A stretch of DNA of 64,000 nt, taken from positions 496,001 to 560,000 of the forward strand of contig NZ_VIGW01000003.1 of the NCBI RefSeq assembly GCF_007858435.1. The letters run 5' to 3'. Source of the stretch: Tsukamurella asaccharolytica (GTDB lineage: Bacteria > Actinomycetota > Actinomycetes > Mycobacteriales > Mycobacteriaceae). The position numbers were made by a program, and so were the translations under genes. The notes beneath the pieces are model-generated. The model was not told the DNA's origin. It was given only the letters and a program-made list of their open reading frames with translations, and made no database searches. Shown one piece after another: positions 9,443 through 18,958 of this stretch (position 1 is the first letter of the stretch; the number at the start of each line of letters is the position of its first letter).

Positions 9443-12400
9443 CTACCAGCCCAGCTTCTCCAGCTGCGCCTGGACGGCGGCGCGGTACTTCTCGACGTTG
9501 TCGGTCTTGATCGACTCGTAGCCGCGGACCATGTCCGGCAGCTCGGCGAGGGCGACGACCTGCATGCGCTGCTCGTCTGCGACGCGGCCACCCTCGGCGG
9601 CGGCGATCATGAGGCCCACGAGCGCGCGGTACTCGGCGATCAGCGTGCGCTCCATGCGGCGCATCTCGGTCATGCCGAAGACGTCGAGCTTGGTGCCGCG
9701 CAGACGCTTCATCTTCGCCAGCGCCTTCATCCCCGGGTTCACCCACTCCCCCAGGGCGAGCTTGTTCTTCAGGCCCATCTCGCGCAGCGTCGGCGGGTGC
9801 AGGCGGATCGCCTTCTTGGCGTCGGCGCCGAACTCGTCGGCGACCTGCGCTGCGAAGCCCGCGTCCTGCGAGAGGCGCGCCACCTCGTACTCGTCCTTGT
9901 AGGCCATCAGCTTGTGCAGGTTGTGCGCCACAGCCGCGGTGAGATCCTCGGAACCCCAGCTCTTCTCGGCGCGGAAGACGCGGGCCACGTCATCGACGTA
10001 CCGCTGCGCGTAGGCCTTGTCCTGGTACGCGACCAACTCGTCCGCGCGGATCCCGACCTGGCGCAGCAACTCGTCGGAGCCTCCATCGAGCACGGCGACG
10101 AGGCCCTTGGCGAACGCGCTGACCGGAGCCGGCGCGGGCACGGGATGCAGCGCGTCGATCGCGGCCTGCACGCCGGCCGGGTCCGAGACCGACTGACGGC
10201 CACGACGGAAGGCCTGCAGGTTCTTCTCCACGGCGACGCCGTTGAGTTCGATGGCCCGCTCGATCGACGCCGAGCTGATGGGCAGGGCACCGGTCTGGAA
10301 CGCTGCGCCCACCATGAACAGGTTGGCGTACTGCTCATCGCCGAACAGCTGCAGGGTCAGGTCACCCGGGTCGAGGTAGACGGTACGCAGCGACGCCCGG
10401 TCGATGGCCTCGTGGATGCTCCGCGCGTCCGGGTACCCGACCGAGGTGTCGATCACCATCTGGCCGGTGGGCACCTCGGTGGTCGAGACGATCGAAGTGG
10501 TGCGCTCCGGCGAGGCCACCTTGAGGTTCGCCGGGTCCACGCCGACGAGGCTGTCGCAGGACAGGTACACGTCGCAGTCGCCCGAGGCGACCTTCGCGGC
10601 CTGGTCGACGTACGTGGCCGAGACCTTGATGTCGGAGACCACCGCACCGCCCTTCTGGGCCATGCCGGTCATGTCGACGGTGCGCGCCGAGTGGCCGTCC
10701 AGCACGGTGGCGGTCGCCATGATCTGCGAGACCGTCACCACGCCCGTGCCGCCGATGCCGGTGATACGGATGGCCATGCCGTCCGCCTCGCGGCGCGCCT
10801 TCTTCGGCTGCGGAATCGCATCGGCCGCGATATCGGGCACCGACTTGCGCACCTTGCCCTGCGAGCCCGGCGTGACCGTCACGAACGACGGGCAGTCGCC
10901 CTTGAGGCACGAGAAGTCGAGGTTGCAGGAGCTCTGGTCGATGCGGGTCTTACGGCCGAACTCCGTCTCCACCGGGTGCACCGAGAGGCAGTTGCTCTTC
11001 TGGCCGCAGTCGCCACAGCCCTCGCAGATGCGCTCATTGATCACCACGCGCTGGTTGGGCGTGGGGTACTTGCCGCGCTTGCGCTTGCGGCGCTTCTCCG
11101 CGGCGCAGTGCTGGTCGTGCACCAGCACGGTCACGCCGGCGACCTCCGCGAGCTCGCGCTGCACGTCGAGCGTGTCGGCGCGGTCGCGGACCTCAATGCC
11201 CTTCGGCAGGCCGAGGGCCTTCGTGCGCTTGGGATCGTCGGAGGTGACCACGACCTTGGTGACGCGCTCCGCGAGCAGCAGGGTGCAGATCTGCGGCAGC
11301 GTCATCTCCCCGACCGGATCCTGGCCACCGGTCATGGCGACGGTGCCGTTGAACAGCAGCTTGTAGGTGATCCGCTCACCCGAGGCCACGGATTGGCGCA
11401 GCGCCAGCGAGCCCGAGTGCATGAACGTGCCGTCGCCGATGTTCTGCACGAAGTGCTTCTCGGTGACGAAGGGGGCCATGCCGACCCACTGCGCCCCCTC
11501 GCCGCCCATCTGGCTCACGCCGGTGACGTCGCCGACCTGCTGCGGGTCCATGAGCAGGACCATGGCGTGACACCCGATACCGGCACCGACCAGCGTGTCG
11601 TCGGCGACCTTGGTGGAGTTGTTGTGCGGGCAGCCCGAGCAGAAATAGGGGCTGCGCGCGGCGAGCGGCAGCTCGATGCGCGTGCGGATCTGGGCCTTGC
11701 GGTCCAGCCAGTCCTTCGCGGCGGCGACCTGGTGCACCCGGGCGAGGCGCTGCGCGAGGCCGCGGGAGACCGAGTCGACGTCCAGTTCGCCGAAGCGGGA
11801 GAACAGCGTCGAGCCGTCCTCGTTGGCCTTGCCGACGATGTTCGGGGCGCCGGGGTGCCGGAACAGGATGTCGCGCATCATCGTCTCGAGGAAGTCGCGC
11901 TTCTCCTCGACCACGATGACCTCGTCGAGCCCGTCGATGAACTCGTGCAGGATCTGCCGCTCGAACGGGTAGACCATGCCCATCTTGAGGATGCGGATGC
12001 CGAGGCGGTTGAGTTCGTCGTCCTCGATCCCGATGAGCCGCAGGGATTCGCGCACGTCGAGGTAGGTCTTGCCGGCACAGACGATGCCGATCCGGTCGTC
12101 GCTCGAGCGCACCGTGATCCGGTTGAGGCGGTTGATCCGGGCGTACTCCATGGCGCGCGGGATGCGCACGGTGAGCTGGTTCTGCTCGAGCTCCATCAGC
12201 TTCGCGCCGAGCAGCTGGCCCGACGGGACGTGCGGGCTGGTGCCCAGGTCGCCGTAGACGGGCAGGATGCGGTCGGGGTGCACGTCCGCGGTGGAGGATC
12301 CGTCGGCGACGTGCGCCGAGATCTTCAGCGAGGTCCACACGCCGGAGACGCGGGACATGATCGCGGCGTGCACGCCGAGGTCGAGGATGTCCTGCGAGTC

Positions 12401-13039
12401 CGCCGGGTAGAGGATCGGCATGTAGAGATCCGCGAGCGACATCTCCGAGGCGCACGGCACCGTCGAGCTCTTGGCCCCCGGGTCGTCGCCGACGAGGGCG
12501 ACGGCGCCGCCCGTGGGATGGGTTCCGATCATGTTGGCGTGCCGCAGTGCGTCGGTGGCGCGGTCGAGGCCGGGGGCCTTGCCGTACCAGTAGCCGGTGA
12601 CGCCGTCGAGGCCGCGGTCGAGGTGCGCGACCTGCGCGGCGATCTGGGAGCCCATGACCGACGTGGCGGCCAGCTCCTCGTTGAGGCCCGGGCGGTGCAC
12701 GATGTCGAAGTCCTTGAGGTACTTCGTGCGCTTGGCGATCTCCAGGTCGTAGCCCGCGAGCGGCGAGCCCTCGTAGCCGGAGATGAACGAGCCCGTCGTG
12801 AGATTCTGGCGGCGATCGAGCCGCGCCCGGTCCCGCACCATGCGGACCAGGGCCTGAATGCCCGTCAGGTAGATCGTGCCCTCTTCGCGCGTGTAACGGT
12901 CGTCCAAGGAGAAGGATTCGACCGCCGCCGACTGCCCGCCACGAGGATCCGCGTCGTGTTGGCCGGCCTGCGTGGCGTCGGCAACGCCGGGAACCTTCTG
13001 AAATGGCGAATTGGCGTCAAGGGTCACTGAAACCACCAT
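9443..13039 (-). CDS. Indolepyruvate:ferredoxin oxidoreductase, fused subunits
   Basis: A protein of about 1,198 residues in which the domains of 2-oxoacid:ferredoxin oxidoreductases are fused. In order there are a pyrimidine-binding/TPP half (FISGYEGSPLAGYD; GLNEELAATSV), a TPP-binding half with YFCSGCPHNNSTK, a ferredoxin-like cysteine region (CEGCGDCGQKSNC, followed by further Cys near SSCNLDFSCLKGDC), and the gamma domain with GIGGTGVVTVSQI. It would oxidatively decarboxylate arylpyruvates or similar 2-oxoacids to acyl-CoA, passing electrons to ferredoxin. I chose ATG 13039 because GAGAAAG precedes it; ATG 13051 is possible. It stands alone, with its own terminator. Confidence 0.88.
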   Translation of the reverse strand: MVVSVTLDANSPFQKVPGVADATQAGQHDADPRGGQSAAVESFSLDDRYTREEGTIYLTGIQALVRMVRDRARLDRRQNLTTGSFISGYEGSPLAGYDLEIAKRTKYLKDFDIVHRPGLNEELAATSVMGSQIAAQVAHLDRGLDGVTGYWYGKAPGLDRATDALRHANMIGTHPTGGAVALVGDDPGAKSSTVPCASEMSLADLYMPILYPADSQDILDLGVHAAIMSRVSGVWTSLKISAHVADGSSTADVHPDRILPVYGDLGTSPHVPSGQLLGAKLMELEQNQLTVRIPRAMEYARINRLNRITVRSSDDRIGIVCAGKTYLDVRESLRLIGIEDDELNRLGIRILKMGMVYPFERQILHEFIDGLDEVIVVEEKRDFLETMMRDILFRHPGAPNIVGKANEDGSTLFSRFGELDVDSVSRGLAQRLARVHQVAAAKDWLDRKAQIRTRIELPLAARSPYFCSGCPHNNSTKVADDTLVGAGIGCHAMVLLMDPQQVGDVTGVSQMGGEGAQWVGMAPFVTEKHFVQNIGDGTFMHSGSLALRQSVASGERITYKLLFNGTVAMTGGQDPVGEMTLPQICTLLLAERVTKVVVTSDDPKRTKALGLPKGIEVRDRADTLDVQRELAEVAGVTVLVHDQHCAAEKRRKRKRGKYPTPNQRVVINERICEGCGDCGQKSNCLSVHPVETEFGRKTRIDQSSCNLDFSCLKGDCPSFVTVTPGSQGKVRKSVPDIAADAIPQPKKARREADGMAIRITGIGGTGVVTVSQIMATATVLDGHSARTVDMTGMAQKGGAVVSDIKVSATYVDQAAKVASGDCDVYLSCDSLVGVDPANLKVASPERTTSIVSTTEVPTGQMVIDTSVGYPDARSIHEAIDRASLRTVYLDPGDLTLQLFGDEQYANLFMVGAAFQTGALPISSASIERAIELNGVAVEKNLQAFRRGRQSVSDPAGVQAAIDALHPVPAPAPVSAFAKGLVAVLDGGSDELLRQVGIRADELVAYQDKAYAQRYVDDVARVFRAEKSWGSEDLTAAVAHNLHKLMAYKDEYEVARLSQDAGFAAQVADEFGADAKKAIRLHPPTLREMGLKNKLALGEWVNPGMKALAKMKRLRGTKLDVFGMTEMRRMERTLIAEYRALVGLMIAAAEGGRVADEQRMQVVALAELPDMVRGYESIKTDNVEKYRAAVQAQLEKLGW

Positions 13040-13198
13040 GCTTTCTCTCATACGCCCAGTTCCAGGGGTGGCGGAACGGGCGTGGGCTGTGTCGGTGATC
13101 ACAGCATAGCCGCAGAGCCGGGGTATTTCACAGCCGTCTCGGGCGACTCCCCACGCGCCGACCGGACCCGTCGTGCCGGGCCGATACCCTGACTGATC

Positions 13199-16100
13199 GT
13201 GAACCTCCGAATCGCCCGGATCGCCGCCGTCGTCGCCGGCCTGATCGGCCTGGTGCTCGCGATCGCGATGCCGCTGCTGCCGGTCAAGCAGACCGCGGTC
13301 ACGATCGACTGGCCGCAGTCCGGGTCACTCGCACCGGTCACCGCGCCGCTCACGATGTACAAGCCGCTGCAGGTCGACGCCGCGATCCCGTGCGCCGTCG
13401 CGGCGGCGGCACCGTCGGACCGGCAGACGGTGCTCGCGGCCACGACGCCCCCGCCCGCCGGGGACCGGGCGCGCACGGCCGGGCTGTACGTCACCGTCGA
13501 CGGCGAGGCCCTGACGGTCCGCTCCCGGGGCGCGCTCGTGCACACCGTGCCCCGCGCCGACCTCACGCGATGCGGCGAGCTGCGGATCTCGATCGACGCC
13601 GATCACGCCTTCGCCGCGGCCAGCGGCATCTCCGGCCAGGGCGACGTCCGGAGCGACCTCCGGCCCCAGGTGGTGGGGGTGTTCTCAGACCTACCGGCGA
13701 ATCTGCAGGGCCCGACGCCGCGGATGACCATCGACGTCGACTCGCGATACACGTCCTCCCCGTCGGTGCTCAAGGGCGCCGCGATCCTCGTCGGCGTCGC
13801 CTGCGTGCTGCTCTCGCTGATCGCGCTAGCGCTGCTCGACCGCGCCGACGGTCGCCGCCGCGGCCGGTGGCTCCCCCGCCGCTGGCTGCACGTGCGCCTC
13901 GCCGACGTCGCCGTGATCGGCAGCCTGCTGGCCTGGCACATCGTCGGGGCGCCCACCTCGGACGACGGCTACATCCTGGGGATGATCAAGGCCGCGCCGC
14001 ACTCCGGCTACATGCCCGAGGTCTTCCGCTACTACGACGCGCCCTACGCGCCCTTCGGCATGCCCTTCTACGTGGTGTCCTGGATGGCGGATCTCAGCGT
14101 CTCGAGCCCGTGGCTGCGCCTGCCAGCCCTGCTCTCCGGGATCCTGGCGTGGTTCCTGCTCTCCCGCGAGGTGCTGCCGCGGCTCGGGCTGAGCAAGCGA
14201 CGCGCGCCGCGGGAGTACTCGCGGGCCCTGTGGGCGATGGCGGCGGTCTTCACGCTGTTCTGGCTCACGTACAACCCGGGGCTGCGCCCGGAGCCGATCG
14301 TCGCGGTCGGCACCGTTGTGACGTGGTGTCTGGTGGAGCGATCCGTCGCCACCCGCCGCCTCGCCCCCGCGGGCGTCGGGCTCGTCGTCGCCGGACTCAC
14401 CCTCTCGGCCGCCCCGACGGGCAGCTTCGCCTTCGTCGTCTTCCTCGTCGCGGCGGCGCCGCTGTGGAAGGCCGTCGTGGCCCACGTCAAGGCGAACGGC
14501 TACGCCGCGACCCTGCTCACGCTCGCCGCCGCGGGCGCGTCGGTGCTGTACCTCGTGTTCGCCGACCACGGCCTCGTCGAGATGCTGCAGTCCACGAAGC
14601 TGCTCGGCGACGTCGGGCCGAGCGAGCCCTGGCACCGCGAGATCATCCGGTACGAGGCGCTGTTCCAGCAGAACCCCAACGGCTCCGTCGCCCGACGGTT
14701 CGCGATGCTCGCACTGCTCCTCGGCTCCGCGATCGTCGCGACGCTGCTGCTGTGGCGGCGGCGGATCCCCGGCATCGCGAGCGGGCCGGCGCGCCGCGTG
14801 GTGGCCGCGATCGGCGTCTCGCTGCTGGTCATGGCGTTCAACCCCACCAAGTGGACGCATCACTTCGGCGCCTTCGCGACGCTGGGCGCGATGGTCGCGG
14901 CGATCGCGGTCGTCGCGGTCGGGCCGCGGACGATCCGTCGGCCGCAGTTCCGACTCCTCGCGCTCGCGGCGGTCGCGGGCTGCGCGACGCTCGCCTTCGA
15001 GACCACCAACGGCTGGTTCTACCCGGGCAACTTCGGCATCCCGTGGGGTGGCGCCGATCCGACGGTCGCCGGCGTGAAGATCGCGACGGTCTTCGGCGCG
15101 CTGACGGTGCTGCTGGCCGCATCGTTCGTGGTGCACGTCACCGGATGGTCGCCACGGGTTCCGGCGTTCGGCGGTCCGGCGGGCGGGCGCCCGGAGGACG
15201 GCCGGGGAAGGTTCCGCCTGCCCGGCTTCGCGACGCCGATCACCCTGGTCGCGACGCTCATCATCGCGATGATCGGCGCCACCAACGCCGCGTCGGTCAT
15301 GATCCAGTGGCCCGCCTACTCCTACGGGCAGCAGAACCTGCGTTCCCTCGCCGGCGACCCGTGCGGCATGGCCGACGAGGTGCTCGTCGAACGCGACGCC
15401 ACCGCGGGCGTGCTGACGCCGATCGGCACCGCGCCGGACCCGCTGGTCGGCGAGCTCAACGCGAACTTCACGCCGAACGGCATCGCGGGCAGCCTCAGCT
15501 CGTCGTCGCGCGGCGCCGCGGACCTGGTGCGCACCGGCGACGCCGACAACACCCCGTCGAACACGGGCGGCACCGGCGGCGGCACGCTCGACGCGCCGGG
15601 CGTCAACGGCTCGATCGCGGCCCTGCCGTTCGGGCTGGATCCGGCGCGCGTGCCCGTGGTCGGCAGCCGACAGACCGGTCCGCAGCGCTCGGCGCGGGCG
15701 ATCTCCAGCTGGTACGCCCTGCCCGCGGGCGGGATCGACCGACTGCTGACGATCAGTGCGGCCGGCCGCTTCGGGCCCGGCGAACTGCAGCTCGAGTTCG
15801 GCACCGGTCAGGGAACGATCACCCCGAGCAGCGTCGTCGCGCCGATCGACATCGGCCCGGCTCCGGCGTGGCGCAACCTCCGCGTGCCCGCGGAGTCGGT
15901 GCCCGCGGGGGCGACCGCCGTGCGGGTACGCGCGACGATCACGGCACCGTCGGAGACCACGTGGGTGGCGTACACGCCCCCGCGCGCACCGCGGCTGGAG
16001 ACGCTCCAGGAACTGCTCGGCGACGACCCGACGCTGGTCGACTGGGGTGCCGGCATCGGCTTCCCGTGCCAGCGGCAGTGGCGGGAGAACGGCGGCGTCG

Positions 16101-16375
16101 CGGAGCAGCCGAAGTGGCGCATCCTTCCCGAGCGCGACCTCGCGGCCGCGGCCACCACCACCTGGCAGGGCGGCGACGCCGGCGGGCCGCTGGGGTGGGC
16201 GCTGCTGCTCGCCAAGGCGCAGACTGTGCCGACCTACCTGAATCACGATTGGGGCCGGGAGTGGGGCGCGCTGGAGCGGTACGTCCCCTACGTCGAGGCG
16301 CCCGCAGCGCAGCAGGGCCGGGCCGAGGTCACGCGGTCCGGGCTGTGGACGCCGGGCCCGACGCCTCAGGAGTAG
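13199..16375 (+). CDS. Emb-type arabinosyltransferase
   Basis: A 1,058-residue membrane glycosyltransferase (GT53) that would transfer arabinose from decaprenyl-phosphoryl-arabinose into arabinogalactan or lipoarabinomannan. Helix 1 is near 8-28, then comes an extracytoplasmic jellyroll-like segment, a helix near 193-213, and the periplasmic Asp-Asp pair in APTSDDGYILG at about 255-256. About a dozen helices follow, then a large C-terminal carbohydrate-binding domain from about 690. The presence of an Emb protein marks the host as having an arabinogalactan wall. EmbA, B and C cannot be told apart here, and the gene is not in an embCAB cluster. The start is GTG; the stop is 4 bp from the convergent DUF3046 gene. 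Confidence 0.9.
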   Translation: MNLRIARIAAVVAGLIGLVLAIAMPLLPVKQTAVTIDWPQSGSLAPVTAPLTMYKPLQVDAAIPCAVAAAAPSDRQTVLAATTPPPAGDRARTAGLYVTVDGEALTVRSRGALVHTVPRADLTRCGELRISIDADHAFAAASGISGQGDVRSDLRPQVVGVFSDLPANLQGPTPRMTIDVDSRYTSSPSVLKGAAILVGVACVLLSLIALALLDRADGRRRGRWLPRRWLHVRLADVAVIGSLLAWHIVGAPTSDDGYILGMIKAAPHSGYMPEVFRYYDAPYAPFGMPFYVVSWMADLSVSSPWLRLPALLSGILAWFLLSREVLPRLGLSKRRAPREYSRALWAMAAVFTLFWLTYNPGLRPEPIVAVGTVVTWCLVERSVATRRLAPAGVGLVVAGLTLSAAPTGSFAFVVFLVAAAPLWKAVVAHVKANGYAATLLTLAAAGASVLYLVFADHGLVEMLQSTKLLGDVGPSEPWHREIIRYEALFQQNPNGSVARRFAMLALLLGSAIVATLLLWRRRIPGIASGPARRVVAAIGVSLLVMAFNPTKWTHHFGAFATLGAMVAAIAVVAVGPRTIRRPQFRLLALAAVAGCATLAFETTNGWFYPGNFGIPWGGADPTVAGVKIATVFGALTVLLAASFVVHVTGWSPRVPAFGGPAGGRPEDGRGRFRLPGFATPITLVATLIIAMIGATNAASVMIQWPAYSYGQQNLRSLAGDPCGMADEVLVERDATAGVLTPIGTAPDPLVGELNANFTPNGIAGSLSSSSRGAADLVRTGDADNTPSNTGGTGGGTLDAPGVNGSIAALPFGLDPARVPVVGSRQTGPQRSARAISSWYALPAGGIDRLLTISAAGRFGPGELQLEFGTGQGTITPSSVVAPIDIGPAPAWRNLRVPAESVPAGATAVRVRATITAPSETTWVAYTPPRAPRLETLQELLGDDPTLVDWGAGIGFPCQRQWRENGGVAEQPKWRILPERDLAAAATTTWQGGDAGGPLGWALLLAKAQTVPTYLNHDWGREWGALERYVPYVEAPAAQQGRAEVTRSGLWTPGPTPQE

Positions 16376-16567
16376 CTACCAGCGGGACCTCGGAACATCG
16401 AACTCCGCGCAGAGGGCCCGCCACACGTCCCGCGGGTCGACGCCGGACTCGATGGCCTGTTCGCCCGTGACGCCGAAATCGCCGAGCCGGTGATCGCGCA
16501 TCAGGGTGTCGCCACGGAGGGTGCCGAACTCGGCGTAGAGCAGTTCGCGGAAGTCGGTGAGGCGCAC
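16376..16567 (-). CDS. DUF3046 protein
   Basis: A 63-residue protein matching the DUF3046 pattern: MRLTDFRELLYAEFG at the start, then D..LG..G..T..EAI..G..P..VW..LC..FDVP at the C-terminus. The family is restricted to actinobacteria and is regularly found beside recA/recX (Rv2738c position). Its role is unknown. It follows the glycosyltransferase with a 9-bp gap, suggesting co-transcription. Confidence 0.88.
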   Translation of the reverse strand: MRLTDFRELLYAEFGTLRGDTLMRDHRLGDFGVTGEQAIESGVDPRDVWRALCAEFDVPRSRW

Positions 16568-16576
16568 GGCACCAGG

Positions 16577-17719
16577 TTACCGATACGCCTCGCACACCAG
16601 CACGGGGTCAGCGACGCGGTGGGCCCCCTCGGCCGCGGTCCGCGCGGCGCGGGCGAAGGACGGGTCGCCGAGCACCCGGCGCAGACCGTCGCGGATCGCG
16701 TCGGCGGTCGCCGGCCGGACGACGACGCCGCTCCCCTGCCGCAGGACGCGGTTGGCGAGTTCCCACTGATCGCCGCCGCCGGGCACGACGACGACCGGCT
16801 TGCCCGCGGTGAGCGCCTTGGTGAGCATGCCGTGGCCGCCGCCGCAGATCACGGCGTCGGCCCGCGCGACGAGCTGGTCCTGCCGGCCGAAGCCGCTGGC
16901 GACCCACGGCTCGTCGAACACGGGCGGGTTCAGTCCGCTGACCGCGAGCCGCACGCCGGCGCCACGCAGCCCGTCGACGGCGACGTCGGCGAGGTTCTGC
17001 TCCCCTATCGCCGCCGTCGACGGGGCGACCATGACGAGCGGACCCCCACCGTCCGGGACGGGGCACGGATCGTCGGTCGGCTCCAGGGTGAGGGGCCCGA
17101 CGAGGTGCGTCCGCGCCGGCCAGTCGGGCCGGGGCACCTCGAGCGCGGGAATGGTGGCGACGATCCGTCCGGCGGGACCGTCGTCGCGCGGCGGTAGCCC
17201 GATGCCCGCGCGGGCGAGCTCGCGCTGGCGTCGTCCTTTCGCGATGTCGCGGGACGTGAACGCGCGGAGCACGGCGTCGCGGAGCAATTCGCGCGGCGTC
17301 TGCGCGGGGGCGAGGCCGGAACCGATGGGCGAGAGGCCCCGCGACGGCAGGTAGAGGGGGTGCGGGCTGAGTTCCAGCCACGGCACGCCGAGCAGCTCGG
17401 CCGCCATGCCCCCACCGGGGGTGAGGATGTCGGCGACGACGAGGTCGGCGCGGACCGCCTCGATGCCGGGGAGCACCCGGGTGGCGATGTACGCGGCGCG
17501 GCCGTGGATCTTGGATCCCGCGTCGCCGTCGTCGTCGCCGGACCGAGCGGCCAGCCCGAGGAGTTCGCGAGTGTCGACGCCGTAGCGCGCACCCACGTCG
17601 CGCCACTTCCGGCCGGTGAAGACAACGGGCTCGTGGCCGGCGCCGATCAGGCGGAGCGCAAGGGCGAGGCCGGGCAGTGCATGCCCGGCCTCGGAACCCG
17701 CGACGATCGCAACGCGCAC
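16577..17719 (-). CDS. GT-B glycosyltransferase, MGT/UGT-like (Rv2739c-like position)
   Basis: A 380-residue glycosyltransferase with two Rossmann-like halves. The N-terminal acceptor domain begins VRVAIVAGSEAGHALPGLALALRL. The C-terminal donor domain contains CGGGHGMLTKALTAGKPVVVVPGGGDQWELANRV, the usual nucleotide-sugar signature of the macrolide/UDP-glycosyltransferase family. GTG 17719 was chosen because AAGGAG lies exactly 5 bp upstream; the earlier GTG overlaps that site. It probably glycosylates a lipid or secondary metabolite; the substrate is unknown. Confidence 0.85.
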   Translation of the reverse strand: MRVAIVAGSEAGHALPGLALALRLIGAGHEPVVFTGRKWRDVGARYGVDTRELLGLAARSGDDDGDAGSKIHGRAAYIATRVLPGIEAVRADLVVADILTPGGGMAAELLGVPWLELSPHPLYLPSRGLSPIGSGLAPAQTPRELLRDAVLRAFTSRDIAKGRRQRELARAGIGLPPRDDGPAGRIVATIPALEVPRPDWPARTHLVGPLTLEPTDDPCPVPDGGGPLVMVAPSTAAIGEQNLADVAVDGLRGAGVRLAVSGLNPPVFDEPWVASGFGRQDQLVARADAVICGGGHGMLTKALTAGKPVVVVPGGGDQWELANRVLRQGSGVVVRPATADAIRDGLRRVLGDPSFARAARTAAEGAHRVADPVLVCEAYR

Positions 17720-17779
17720 CCGCACTCCTTCGTGAGCCGGCGGCACGCCCGCGGGGGGGACGTGCGCGGGACGGCCCCG

Positions 17780-17950
17780 CTAGAACGTGCTCGGGGTCTT
17801 CTTCCCTGAGCTCAGCCACTTGACCACCGTGACGATACCGATCACGATGAGTGCGATCACGGCGAGCGGGATCACGGACTTGATGATCGCCGAGGCCACC
17901 ATCAGGGCGAGCCAGATGACGACGATGGCGCCGAGGATCTTCCAGAACAT
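17780..17950 (-). CDS. Small membrane protein beside the psp operon
   Basis: A 56-residue protein, mostly two closely spaced hydrophobic segments (about 4-22 and 27-45) with a short basic tail (KWLSSGKKTPSTF). ATG 17950 has GAAAGG about 9 bp upstream; the longer open frame starting at 18025 lacks a ribosome-binding site and begins in non-hydrophobic sequence. Its place next to pspM-pspA suggests, but does not prove, a role in envelope stress. Confidence 0.7.
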   Translation of the reverse strand: MFWKILGAIVVIWLALMVASAIIKSVIPLAVIALIVIGIVTVVKWLSSGKKTPSTF

Positions 17951-18075
17951 TGCAGTGCACCTTTCGGGAGGTTTCAGAGGAGGCTTCCGCCTTCCATACT
18001 GCCCCCGCCGAAGCGGGAAAGTCACCCTCTGAACTGCGGTTTCAGGGAGATTTGGGGGTTAACCCCGAGGGTTCG

Positions 18076-18945
18076 TCAGCGGGTCCGGGGATCCGCCACG
18101 GGCGGCAGCGCCGCGATGCCGTAGGCCCAGGCGCGCAGCCGCTCGGCGGTCTCCTGCAGCCGCGGCGTCGCCGTGCTGAGCTCGTCGAACCGGGCGGGAG
18201 AGCCGAGCGACCGGCGGGCAGCGGCCACCGTCGTCGCCGCGGACCGGACCATCTCGCGGTACGCCTCAACGCCCTCGTCGAGGCTGTCGAGGCCTTCGTC
18301 GAAGGTCTCGCGCAGGTACGCGGCGGATCCCCCGCCGCCGACCACGACGCGTTCCAGTTCGCCGAGCTGCTCCGCGTAGGACGCGATCGCGTCGGCGGAG
18401 GCCTCGGCGTCGTCGTCGAGTTCGCTGAGGGCGTCGGGCGGGAGGGCGCCGGAGCGCAGGAGCACCGCCATGAGCGCGAGGAACTCCTGCTCGGCGTCGG
18501 CCAGCCCGCGCACCGGATCGTGCAGCGCGGAGGAGCGCGGCGGCACGGCACGGCGGGCGTAGGCGCGAGGCGGTGGCGGCGTGCGGCGCAGGCGCCGGAG
18601 CTTGCGCACGGCGTACGCCGCGGGCACCGCGACCAGCGCAGTCACGGCCGTGGCCGTCCCCCCGACGACGGGCGCGGCGGCGGCGAAGCCGCCCACGGCC
18701 ACGACCGCGGAGGTGGAGGTCGTGGCGGCCCAGGTGTTCACGGTGTACCGGGCCTGCGTGATGGACCGCTGGTGGGCGACTTTGGGATCGCGCCGCCGAG
18801 CGGCTTTGTCGCGCGCCTCATCGGCGGCACGGGCGGCGGTCTCCATCGCGGTCGACGCCGCGGCAATAGCGGAGGCCGCCATGCGACCGGCAGAGGCCGC
18901 CACCGCCGAGAAGTCGGTGCGGTGGCGGCCCTGCTGGTCGGTCAT
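18076..18945 (-). CDS. pspM: PspM-like membrane partner of PspA
   Basis: A 289-residue protein with a helical, alanine-rich N-terminus, two adjacent transmembrane segments near residues 75-115 and a long C-terminal cytoplasmic helical domain. It begins 13 bp after pspA and has AGAGGAA just upstream of the ATG. In mycobacteria the product of this position (Rv2743c, PspM) is the membrane partner of PspA in the ClgR-PspA-PspM-PspN envelope-stress system. The symbol rests mainly on synteny and topology. Confidence 0.78.
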   Translation of the reverse strand: MTDQQGRHRTDFSAVAASAGRMAASAIAAASTAMETAARAADEARDKAARRRDPKVAHQRSITQARYTVNTWAATTSTSAVVAVGGFAAAAPVVGGTATAVTALVAVPAAYAVRKLRRLRRTPPPPRAYARRAVPPRSSALHDPVRGLADAEQEFLALMAVLLRSGALPPDALSELDDDAEASADAIASYAEQLGELERVVVGGGGSAAYLRETFDEGLDSLDEGVEAYREMVRSAATTVAAARRSLGSPARFDELSTATPRLQETAERLRAWAYGIAALPPVADPRTR

Positions 18946-18958
18946 CGTTCCTCTGTTC

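Noticed and set aside
9797-13030. Plus-strand 1,077-codon frame antisense to the oxidoreductase
   Set aside because: Low-complexity translation opposite a well-supported gene; a GC-rich shadow. The same applies to 704-3160, 23916-26558, 27506-29377 and 57214-59805.
13390-16470. Long open frames in other phases over the Emb gene (also minus strand 13826-16246)
   Set aside because: High GC keeps all frames open; the products are Arg/Pro/Ala-rich with no domain, while the Emb frame has clear family motifs.
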